A stretch of DNA of 17,277 nucleotides from JAWXVE01 sp044425575. Its GTDB lineage: Bacteria; Bacillota; Clostridia; Lachnospirales; Lachnospiraceae. The stretch is from the NCBI GenBank assembly GCA_044425575.1, contig JAWXVE010000048.1, positions 1 to 17,277 of the forward strand, given 5' to 3'. This document shows positions 6,712-13,443 of the stretch, one piece after another. The notes below the pieces were generated by a model. It saw nothing but the letters and a program-made list of their open reading frames with translations, ran no database searches and was not told the DNA's origin. The translations under genes and the position numbers were made by a program. Position 1 is the first letter of the stretch; every line of letters begins with the position of its first letter.

Positions 6712-7848
6712 ATGAAAAAACAGTCACTTACTATTGCACTCATTCTATTATGTGCTTGCTTCTCTATTGCTTGTGGTAAGAAGGATGCGACTACTTATGA
6801 AATAGATGATGTTCAAACAGAATCCGATTCTGCTAGTACGGAAGATGTAGACCAAGATTCAGACGTGCCGCCTGCAGAAGGCATGGTGCGTAGTGATTTA
6901 ACGAATGAGTGGATTAGCGAAGAACAAGCAAGTACTAGACCAATTGCAGTCATGATGCCCACAGACGAAGTAGCACAGCCACAATATGGGATTGGAAATG
7001 CTGATATCTTATACGAATGTATGGAAGAGGGTTCTATTTCCCGCCAATTAGCAGTGATTGATGATTGGCAAGATCTAGAACAAATTGGAAATGTAAGAAG
7101 TTGTCGCCTCTACTACCTCTTTATGGCATGTGAATGGGATCCAATCGTGGTTCATTTTGGCGGTGTATATTATATGAGAGATCGAATTTTAGCAGGTGAT
7201 ATTAATAATATTACAGGAACTTACTCAGACGGTACAACTGAAACAACTGCACCTGGGAATGGTGCTTTTTACCGCACAGATGAGAACGAAGCGCCTCACA
7301 ACGCCTATGTAAGTGGAGCCAGCCTATTAACTGCCATTGACAGTCTCAATTATGAATTAACAACTAGAGATGAATATTATATCTCTGACCACTTTCAATT
7401 CGCTAGTGCTGGAACCACTTCGGACCTATCTGCACTAGAAGGAATTACTGCAATGGATGCCACTGAAATTGATTTCTCTGATGTATTCCCTGTTACTAAG
7501 TCCTATCTAGAATATAACGAAGAAGATGGTCTCTATTATAAGTACTTAAATGGTAGTGAACAAATCGACGCTATTACAGGTGAGCAACTAACTTTTACGA
7601 ATATTATTGTACAAAATACCTATTATGCATACGCACCTGATGATACTTACCTGGTATTCCAAATGCATGATACCACACGTGACGGGTACTTCATTACAGG
7701 TGGCCAAGCTATTCATGTGACTTGGACCAAAACAAGTGATTATGAACCTACACGCTACTACGATGATAATGGAGATGAAATTGTGCTAAATACCGGAAAG
7801 ACTTATATTGCCATAGCACAGTATGATACAGAAGTAATCATTCAATAA
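6712..7848 (+). CDS. DUF3048 (YerB-like) lipoprotein
   Basis: A 378-residue secreted lipoprotein. Residues 1-20 form a lipoprotein signal peptide ending in the lipobox SIAC, with Cys21 as the lipidation site. An acidic, Asp/Glu/Ser-rich linker follows to about residue 60, then the DUF3048 domain with its N- and C-terminal parts, including RPIAVMMPTD, ADILYECMEEGSISRQLAV and GNVRSCRLYY. B. subtilis YerB belongs to this family; its biochemical function is not established. The frame is open from 6673, but the ATG at 6712 places the Lys-Lys signal peptide correctly. AAAGG lies 13 bases upstream and an in-frame ATG lies at 6700. It is transcribed alone, between a divergent rmlD and a strong terminator. 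Confidence 0.9.
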   Translation: MKKQSLTIALILLCACFSIACGKKDATTYEIDDVQTESDSASTEDVDQDSDVPPAEGMVRSDLTNEWISEEQASTRPIAVMMPTDEVAQPQYGIGNADILYECMEEGSISRQLAVIDDWQDLEQIGNVRSCRLYYLFMACEWDPIVVHFGGVYYMRDRILAGDINNITGTYSDGTTETTAPGNGAFYRTDENEAPHNAYVSGASLLTAIDSLNYELTTRDEYYISDHFQFASAGTTSDLSALEGITAMDATEIDFSDVFPVTKSYLEYNEEDGLYYKYLNGSEQIDAITGEQLTFTNIIVQNTYYAYAPDDTYLVFQMHDTTRDGYFITGGQAIHVTWTKTSDYEPTRYYDDNGDEIVLNTGKTYIAIAQYDTEVIIQ

Positions 7849-7887
7849 AGTAAAAATGCCACACCGGACGGTGTGGCATTTTTACTT
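7848..7887. terminator. Strong bidirectional rho-independent terminator
   Basis: An 18-bp perfect stem (7848-7865 with 7870-7887) closes a GGAC tetraloop. GCCACACC/GGTGTGGC forms the core and A5/T5 runs form the base, so it works in both directions. It separates the convergent DUF3048 and MFS genes. Confidence 0.95.
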
Positions 7888-7901
7888 CCTAGTACGACAG
7901 A

Positions 7902-9167
7902 TTAAGACTGATATTTACGTCCTGCAATCATCAAGATTCCTCCTAAGAAGAAGAGCAAGATAATGGATAGAATCGCATAAGAACTTCTTCCAGATACTCC
8001 TTTGACAAATGCATAGAGCGCTGGTCCCATAACGGCTGCAAATTTCCCGAATATGTCGAATATTCCGAAATATTCACTAGACCTTTCCTTAGGTACTAAT
8101 TTACCAAAATACGAACGTGACAATGCTTGGATTCCACCTTGTACCAATCCCACCATACACGCTAGAACCCAAAAAATCATAAGGGCTTGATTGGTTGTTA
8201 AGAATTCTTCTTCAATACCGTACCCCATGACAAATGCCACAAGACAAATAACAAAGTAAATTCCAATGGAAATAGTGAGTAGGTTAAGTGTTCCCACCTT
8301 TCCCGCTATTTTACCAAAGAGAATGGCACATGGGAATGCGATTAATTGTGTGACCATGAGTGCGACAATCATACCATTAGAATCAAGTCCTAAAGTTGTA
8401 CCATAGGCAGTGGACATATTAATGACCGTATTTACTCCATCGATATAGAAGAAATATGCCAACATAAAGAGTAACAACCCTTTATTGCCTACCATTTCAC
8501 CCAACGTTTTTCTAATGGATGTAAAGGAATTATGAACGAGCCTTCCAGGTGGTAAATCCACGCCGTGCTTTTGCGTGCAATTCTTCAAGAGGGGAATGGA
8601 GAAAATCGTCCACCAAACAACTGCAATTAGAATGGATATTTTCACTGCGGCTACCATCTCAATACCAACAGACGGCCCAAATGTTAACAAGACAATGGCC
8701 ACTAGAAATGGGATGGTACTCCCTCCAATATATCCCATGGAAAAACCCCATGCTGACACTTGGTCCATGCGTTCATCTGCAGTCACATCTGTTAGAAAAC
8801 TATCATAGAGCATGCAAGAACAGCTAAATCCAATGTAAGAAAAGATAAATCCCACCAGCATAAGCTGCCACACATTGACAATGGCACAAACTCCTGTAAA
8901 TAGAATTCCAATGACTAGAAATACCGTAAAGAGCTTCTTCTTCATTCCTCGGTAGTCCGCAATAGAGCCCATAATAGGGGAGACAATCGCTGCAATTCCT
9001 GTTGCAATTGACATTCCAATACTCCACCAAAAATCTGCTCCTTGCAGTGTACCAGTACATACGCTAGCAAAATAAATAGGGAAAATTGCAGCTAACATTA
9101 TTGTAGCAAATACCGAGTTAGCCCAATCGTATGCAATCCAACTTTTTTCTTCTTTAGTAAATTTCAT
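7902..9167 (-). CDS. UMF1 (Atg22-like) family MFS transporter
   Basis: A 421-residue membrane protein with about 12 hydrophobic segments. The N-terminus KSWIAYDWANSVFATIML (near residues 8-25) is typical of the UMF1/Atg22-like branch of the major facilitator superfamily. SPIMGSIADYRGMKKKLF near 60-77 is the MFS loop 2-3 motif, and GLVQGGIQALSRSYFGKLVP occurs in the C-terminal half. Transport substrates of bacterial members are mostly unknown. The ATG at 9167 has GAGGG five bases upstream; the longer frame to 9185 starts with TTG and is less likely. It overlaps the end of the phospholipase-like gene by 14 bases, so the pair is translationally coupled and may act together, for example on a lipid headgroup or its breakdown product (inference). 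Confidence 0.9.
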   Translation of the reverse strand: MKFTKEEKSWIAYDWANSVFATIMLAAIFPIYFASVCTGTLQGADFWWSIGMSIATGIAAIVSPIMGSIADYRGMKKKLFTVFLVIGILFTGVCAIVNVWQLMLVGFIFSYIGFSCSCMLYDSFLTDVTADERMDQVSAWGFSMGYIGGSTIPFLVAIVLLTFGPSVGIEMVAAVKISILIAVVWWTIFSIPLLKNCTQKHGVDLPPGRLVHNSFTSIRKTLGEMVGNKGLLLFMLAYFFYIDGVNTVINMSTAYGTTLGLDSNGMIVALMVTQLIAFPCAILFGKIAGKVGTLNLLTISIGIYFVICLVAFVMGYGIEEEFLTTNQALMIFWVLACMVGLVQGGIQALSRSYFGKLVPKERSSEYFGIFDIFGKFAAVMGPALYAFVKGVSGRSSYAILSIILLFFLGGILMIAGRKYQS

Positions 9168-9942
9168 TGAGTCCCTCTTTTCCAACTACCACGCCTTCAA
9201 AATTATGCTGCGTAGCCTTACGAAATACTTCTTCCGTGGTATTCTTATCTCCATACAGATGAATCAATTCACATGCATCTAATATAGCTTTTTGAAAACA
9301 CGGAACAAGTGCAGTGGTATAAGGATGCTCTACAAACCTTGGTACGCACAAGGAGGTATACATACCTTTTTTACCTGTAAGACGCTCGATTATGGTCATC
9401 ACCACTTTATAATCTAATATCTTATTCATACAACGCATCCAAATTGCGGCTTCGCGTAATTCCTTCTTCGTCACTTGAGAATATACTTTCTTCAGTACCC
9501 CCACATGAATGTGTTTGCATGGCAACACGCTGTATCGTTTCTTAGAAATATGATATTCGTTTATAATCAAACGGTCTAGAGAAGATTCCATCAATTGATG
9601 CTTCTCTGGTGTGGGTGCATACTCATTTACATAAGGATGTGCCTGTCGATCTAAGGCATAATGACAACACACTCCCATAATATAAGCCGTACGCGCTTTA
9701 TCTTCTAACTTTCGTATCTTATACAGATGATTCAGAAACACAGGAGCTTCTTCGCTGTGCAACATATGTCCATGGGAAGACACCCTATTCTTGCCATATG
9801 GGCGGTAGAAGAATAATAAGTCTGGTCCCTGTGTACCTAGATCAAACATCTCCCGATGTTGGTTAATAAGATTACGCTCTTTTTGGTTTAATTGTTCTAA
9901 TACAAGTTTTCCTAATTGATAATGAGTCATTACTGCTGGCAT
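9154..9942 (-). CDS. Zinc-dependent phospholipase C family protein
   Basis: A 262-residue protein resembling the zinc-dependent phospholipase C family (PF00882-like), common as uncharacterised proteins in clostridia. Likely zinc ligands are spread as in the family: MTHYQLGKLV (His7), GTQGPDLLFFY (Asp41), HGHMLHSE (His57-His62) and GVCCHYALDRQAHPYV (His94, Asp98, His102). No signal peptide is visible, so unlike secreted toxins of the family it is probably cytoplasmic, and the true substrate is unknown. The ATG at 9942 is preferred. A GTG at 9954 and an ATG at 9930 are alternatives, and AGG lies 11 bases before 9942. It is followed by the overlapping MFS gene and preceded by a large palindromic operator candidate. 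Confidence 0.85.
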   Translation of the reverse strand: MPAVMTHYQLGKLVLEQLNQKERNLINQHREMFDLGTQGPDLLFFYRPYGKNRVSSHGHMLHSEEAPVFLNHLYKIRKLEDKARTAYIMGVCCHYALDRQAHPYVNEYAPTPEKHQLMESSLDRLIINEYHISKKRYSVLPCKHIHVGVLKKVYSQVTKKELREAAIWMRCMNKILDYKVVMTIIERLTGKKGMYTSLCVPRFVEHPYTTALVPCFQKAILDACELIHLYGDKNTTEEVFRKATQHNFEGVVVGKEGLNEIY

Positions 9943-9972
9943 ATTGAGTAGCACCTATTCCTTTACTTTATA

Positions 9973-10013
9973 GTACCATGGTATCATAAATATTACTTAT
10001 GATACCATGGTAC
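9973..10013. promoter_or_regulatory. Perfect 17-bp inverted repeat made of two nested palindromes
   Basis: Arms 9973-9989 and 9997-10013 are perfect reverse complements around a 7-base loop. Each arm contains the 10-base palindrome TACCATGGTA (9974-9983 and 10003-10012), so the element looks like two operator sites facing each other, centred 29 bases apart. It lies between the flavoprotein stop and the phospholipase start. A possible minus-strand -35 TTGACC (10025-10020) sits just upstream. There is no T-run, so an operator is more likely than a terminator. Confidence 0.65.
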
Positions 10014-10027
10014 ATCCTTGGTCAAAT

Positions 10028-10759
10028 CTATCCTTGTTCACTCATGCCATTTTGAATACTTCTTCCTATCCTCTTGGCAATAAATCGTTTTACAGGAGAA
10101 ATACGTGCCTCTTGGTAGTAATCCTCCTCCGTCCAATTTCGTTGTTCCCAATATGGCTTGTCCTGTGTTAGTACATGAAGTGCTAAGGCTTTCTGCACTT
10201 GGAAATTAATTAGGTTCTTCAAAGTTGGCTTATAAGATTCAGGGTTCTGCAAAAGCTCTAGAAAATACGCTACTTCGCTCGTTTCCACAGGCTGATCCAT
10301 GTTTCTAATGTTGCGACCAATGGAACCCGCTTGCATAGCACCCCATTGTTCTGCCACACTTTCCAAGTAATCTAGGGTGTCCTGTAAGCCAGAACCCATG
10401 GTTGTAGACACAGCAAGAATCGGTTTATTCGCTAGTGGCGGGCAGTGAAACCAGCAACACGTTCGATCTATGAATGATTTCATCCTTCCCGACACTTGAC
10501 GTAAATAAACAGGGGAACTTAGAATAATACCATCTGTTCGTTTCATTTCTCCAAGCAAACCTGCAATATCATCATGCTCTCCACAGGTTCCCCCTGTCAT
10601 ACATTCTTCACACCCAATACAATCACCTATCACATAGTCATGCAAAGATACAAAGCGTACATGTACATTAGCTGCTTCTAAGATTGTTTTCACTTGCATT
10701 AATAGGGCATACGTATTTTTCTTCCTTCTTCCCCCATGTATCATAAGAACTTCTTTCAT
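10028..10759 (-). CDS. Flavodoxin-fold iron-sulfur flavoprotein / NAD(P)H-dependent FMN reductase family
   Basis: The 243-residue protein has an N-terminal flavodoxin-like FMN-binding fold (VLMIHGGRRKKNTYALL at residues 4-20; ILSSPVYLRQVSGRMKSFIDR in the middle). Cysteines 47, 50, 53 and 59 form CX2CX2CX5C, the compact motif that binds a [4Fe-4S] cluster in the archaeal iron-sulfur flavoprotein Isf and its clostridial relatives. A cytoplasmic electron-transfer or oxygen/peroxide-related role is known for Isf; the partner here is unknown. The frame reaches 10828, but homology starts at the ATG at 10759. AAAGG is 13 bases upstream, with an in-frame ATG at 10771. It lies between sigK and the phospholipase gene on the same strand, with gaps large enough for separate promoters. 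Confidence 0.87.
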   Translation of the reverse strand: MKEVLMIHGGRRKKNTYALLMQVKTILEAANVHVRFVSLHDYVIGDCIGCEECMTGGTCGEHDDIAGLLGEMKRTDGIILSSPVYLRQVSGRMKSFIDRTCCWFHCPPLANKPILAVSTTMGSGLQDTLDYLESVAEQWGAMQAGSIGRNIRNMDQPVETSEVAYFLELLQNPESYKPTLKNLINFQVQKALALHVLTQDKPYWEQRNWTEEDYYQEARISPVKRFIAKRIGRSIQNGMSEQG

Positions 10760-10818
10760 CTCAATAACCATGCCTTTCTGAATATCTGCAATTTGGACTC
10801 GCAAGAAACAAAATTGCA

Positions 10819-10835
10819 ATGTCACCAAGTGACAT
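10819..10835. promoter_or_regulatory. 17-bp palindrome upstream of the flavoprotein gene
   Basis: ATGTCAC-CAA-GTGACAT has perfect 7-base arms around a 3-base centre, about 60 bases before the flavoprotein ATG. The size and symmetry suit a dimeric repressor. The outer ATGT/ACAT recalls PadR or MarR-type sites, but the spacing differs from the classic PadR box, so no family is assigned. Confidence 0.5.
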
Positions 10836-10871
10836 GTGAAAAATTCATTTTACAACCTAACTTCTTCCTTC

Positions 10872-10877
10872 ATTATA
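10872..10877 (-). promoter_or_regulatory. Possible -10 box for the flavoprotein gene
   Basis: A perfect TATAAT is present on the minus strand, 30 bases after the sigK stop. No good -35 box is found at 16-18 bases, so this may need an activator. The 17-bp palindrome lies about 40 bases downstream, inside the predicted leader. Confidence 0.3.
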
Positions 10878-10906
10878 TACCAATTTCTTGTAAATGACTA
10901 ACATTA

Positions 10907-11548
10907 TTACGAATCTTTTTCAAATTGTAAACGCAATTTCTGCAATGCCTTCTTCTCTAATCGACTTACATAACTTCTGGATATCCCTAGTTCTCTTCCT
11001 ATCTCTCTCTGGGTAACTTCCTCACCTGTAATAAGACCGTATCGCTTGGTAATAATCTCTAATTCTCTTTCTGTCAAAGTAGTTGAGAGCATGTTATGCA
11101 ACCTCTGAATATGATGGGCAAGTTCCATTTGTTCCACTATATCTACTTGATCTTGTTCCACCACGTCTAAAAGGCTAATTTCATTTCCTTCTTTATCGGT
11201 TCCAATAGGTTCATAAAGAGAAACTTCTCGCAAAGTTTTCTTCTTAGCACGCAATCGCATAAGCAGTTCATTTTCTATGCATCTAGCTGCATAAGTGGCT
11301 AATTTACTCCCCTTACTTGCATCAAAAGAATCTACTGCTTTAATAAGACCAATGGTTCCAATAGACAGTAAATCTTCCATATCTTCTGAAGCATTTTGAT
11401 ACTTTTTCACAATATGTGCCACCAATCGAAGATTTCGCTCGATTAATGTTTCTTTTGCCTCTTTTCTAAGCTTGGCATCGTCACTTTGCATATTTCTCAA
11501 ATAGTAAATTTCTTCTTCGCTTGATAATGGTTGTTGAAAAGCTTTCAA
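10907..11548 (-). CDS. sigK: Sporulation sigma factor SigK-like, without pro-sequence
   Basis: A 213-residue sigma-70 family factor of the SigE/SigK sporulation group. Region 2 contains ERNLRLVAHIVKKYQN (about 37-52), EDLLSIGTIGLIKAVDSFD (58-76) and KLATYAARCIENELLMRLR (82-100). PIGTDKEGNEISLLDV is typical of this group, and region 4.2 contains TQREIGRELGISRSYVSRLEKKALQKL (about 179-205). In B. subtilis SigK directs late mother-cell transcription after removal of a 20-residue pro-peptide. Here the frame has a TAA only eight codons upstream of the start (11570-11572), so no pro-sequence can be encoded. The start is TTG at 11548 with AGGAGA seven bases upstream. No skin-type interruption is present. 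A sigma-E-like promoter precedes it. Whether it is the sole or a second SigK cannot be told. Confidence 0.88.
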   Translation of the reverse strand: MKAFQQPLSSEEEIYYLRNMQSDDAKLRKEAKETLIERNLRLVAHIVKKYQNASEDMEDLLSIGTIGLIKAVDSFDASKGSKLATYAARCIENELLMRLRAKKKTLREVSLYEPIGTDKEGNEISLLDVVEQDQVDIVEQMELAHHIQRLHNMLSTTLTERELEIITKRYGLITGEEVTQREIGRELGISRSYVSRLEKKALQKLRLQFEKDS

Positions 11549-11576
11549 AGAGATTCTCCTAAGGTATATTTACCCT

Positions 11577-11605
11577 AGTTTATGCAAAACTGCCCATTAA
11601 AGTGC
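11577..11605 (-). promoter_or_regulatory. Sigma-E-like (mother-cell) promoter of sigK
   Basis: On the minus strand GCACTTT (11605-11599), 14 bases and CATAAACT (11584-11577) are followed by the TTG start about 28 bases downstream. The -10 fits the B. subtilis sigma-E consensus (CATACA-T type) in seven of eight positions; the -35 fit is partial. SigE control of sigK is the known arrangement in B. subtilis. Confidence 0.5.
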
Positions 11606-11653
11606 CTTTCCTATTAAATTCTCATCCGAAATATTAACGAGAAGTCACCAACG

Positions 11654-13255
11654 CTATATATCTACCGTCCAATTATAATTCCCTTCTATATCTTCACTTG
11701 ATAATTTGACAATTAAAACTCCGTCAATCATAACTACACTTCCAGCATCCGGAAAATTCGGCAATGCTCTTACTGCTTCCATAGTCAAATAAGTATCTAA
11801 TAACTCCGCATGCCCCTCATCCTCACATATGTAATTAATAGGATAGGCTAATACATAGTCAAAATACCACTCGTACATGCCCCTTACTGTAGTGCTCATG
11901 GTATACGATTGACCAGTACCACGAGTCAGCGTTTCAAACCCTTCTCTAACTTGATAGAATTCTGAATCATACATAGCGAGAGAGCCTACGGTAATCACAG
12001 GCGTTTCACCCATGACATAGCCTTCTGTTTGTTCCATTCGATCAATCACTCTCGTCATAGTACTCAACGTGGTGTCATATTTCAATTGAGTTGTTACATA
12101 GATTTGATTGGCCATAATAATATTGTTCCAAACAATGATTCCGATAAGAATAGCCACTGCCCTTGGTGCATAAACACAACTAATTTTGCAACTGTTCCCC
12201 TCACTATTTCCATCCATAAACCCATCTGGGAATAAGAGAATCAAAAGTAGATAAAGGCAATTAAAAGAAGTCTTCATCAAATCATGAAAGTGTCCTTCTG
12301 CTACAATACACATGAATCCCATGGTAAGCGGCAAAATCACAAGTAATCCAATTAGCATCAGTATAGACTTCCCATCTAATTGATTCTTCCGAATCTTGGC
12401 TAACAAACCAAGGATAATTAGAATACAGATCATCCCATTACAGATTCCTACGCCTGTGACACTAATTGCAATTGGCTTAAAGTAATAAACCCCCAAATGC
12501 GCAATCATTCTTTCTATGTAATCGAATAACCCCGTATAATCATAACCCAAAACTGCCATACTGCTATTGCCACTTGTAAAATCTTGCATTCCATATGCTA
12601 CTAACGTCGCATAATTAATCGCATAATATAAGAAAAATGATCCTATGAGTGTAACAATTGCTTTCCCAATTAAACTACCTAATTCTTTATGGCTACTACC
12701 ATTTAATACCTTTTGTATTAATAGAATACACCCTATAGTTAAGGTTACTTGTAGAAAGGCCGGGTATGTACCAAGCATAATAACAATCAGCGGAATTGCC
12801 AACCACTGCCCCCACTTTCTATAACGTTCTAATAGGTATACGGCATATACCGAGCAAAAAAATGCAAACATATCCCAATCTACATCATGTATATAAGCAG
12901 CATTTAATAGAATAACGGTTAAATTCACCGTAAATACTCCACAGACAAGTATTTGCCTAATCGAATCTTTTATTTGAAAAAGTGTAATGATACAATAGTT
13001 TGCCAACCCAATAAATACCAAAGACAGTAATCCAATTAACCACGGAATTACAATATCCCCGCGTATGAGCATATAGATTGGGTACATAAATCTTCCTAGA
13101 CCAATTTTCCAAAGGTTATCATCTCCTTGGTGGATGGTTAATGCATCGTGTACAAATGGTGTAGAAAAATAACAATACGCATGAGCGACTAGACCAATTC
13201 CTATTGTGATTATCAAGATTTTTATCATTGGGTGATTTCTATATTTTTGTTCCAT
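11654..13255 (-). CDS. GtrII-type membrane glucosyltransferase
   Basis: A 533-residue polytopic membrane protein with about ten hydrophobic segments in the first 380 residues and a soluble, probably extracytoplasmic C-terminal part (about 390-533). The layout, the early extracellular loop STPFVHDALTIHQGDDNLWKIG with paired acidic residues (about 31-52), and GRFMYPIYMLIRG resemble the glucosyltransferase GtrII family, which adds glucose from a lipid-linked donor to surface polysaccharide. The usual partners GtrA (flippase) and GtrB (glucosyl-lipid synthase) are absent here. A GTG at 13267 is 12 bases upstream in frame and lies against AAAGG. The ATG at 13255 is chosen, and AAAGG then lies 13 bases away. 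It is divergent from the acyltransferase gene, and modification of the same glycan is possible (inference). Confidence 0.8.
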   Translation of the reverse strand: MEQKYRNHPMIKILIITIGIGLVAHAYCYFSTPFVHDALTIHQGDDNLWKIGLGRFMYPIYMLIRGDIVIPWLIGLLSLVFIGLANYCIITLFQIKDSIRQILVCGVFTVNLTVILLNAAYIHDVDWDMFAFFCSVYAVYLLERYRKWGQWLAIPLIVIMLGTYPAFLQVTLTIGCILLIQKVLNGSSHKELGSLIGKAIVTLIGSFFLYYAINYATLVAYGMQDFTSGNSSMAVLGYDYTGLFDYIERMIAHLGVYYFKPIAISVTGVGICNGMICILIILGLLAKIRKNQLDGKSILMLIGLLVILPLTMGFMCIVAEGHFHDLMKTSFNCLYLLLILLFPDGFMDGNSEGNSCKISCVYAPRAVAILIGIIVWNNIIMANQIYVTTQLKYDTTLSTMTRVIDRMEQTEGYVMGETPVITVGSLAMYDSEFYQVREGFETLTRGTGQSYTMSTTVRGMYEWYFDYVLAYPINYICEDEGHAELLDTYLTMEAVRALPNFPDAGSVVMIDGVLIVKLSSEDIEGNYNWTVDI

Positions 13256-13290
13256 ATTAAGTTTCACGCCTTTCCATTTTATTCTTCTAT

Positions 13291-13319
13291 ACTATAGCTT
13301 ATTCCACTTGAATACGCAA
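13291..13319 (-). promoter_or_regulatory. Sigma-A promoter of the GtrII-type gene
   Basis: On the minus strand TTGCGT (13319-13314), 17 bases and TATAGT (13296-13291) precede the gene by about 35 bases. Confidence 0.6.
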
Positions 13320-13336
13320 TCATTTTCCCATCTTCT

Positions 13337-13352
13337 CATTCCCATGGGAATG
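13337..13352. promoter_or_regulatory. Perfect 16-bp palindrome between divergent promoters
   Basis: CATTCCCATGGGAATG is its own reverse complement. It lies 17 bases upstream of the -35 of the leftward GtrII-type promoter and 10 bases upstream of the likely -35 of the rightward acyltransferase promoter, a place suited to a shared regulator. Confidence 0.55.
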
Positions 13353-13362
13353 CCCATACATA

Positions 13363-13392
13363 TTTACTTTTCACAACTATCTATGCTATATT
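13363..13392 (+). promoter_or_regulatory. Promoter of the acyltransferase-like gene
   Basis: TTTACT (13363-13368), 18 bases and TATATT (13387-13392), with TG one base before the -10 (13384-13385), form an extended -10 promoter. The leader is about 45 bases. Confidence 0.55.
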
Positions 13393-13443
13393 AACAATAG
13401 AAGTAACTTGCACAAAACCCATCATCTGAATTGGAGAACGACT

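Noticed and set aside
8051..8060. TGTCGAA, a perfect 0A box, inside the MFS gene
   Set aside because: It lies within a coding region far from any promoter and is expected by chance.
8549..9060. Open frames overlapping the MFS gene on both strands (e.g. 8549-8827 plus, 8824-9060 minus)
   Set aside because: They are shadows of a clear membrane protein gene, have no ribosome binding site and resemble no family.
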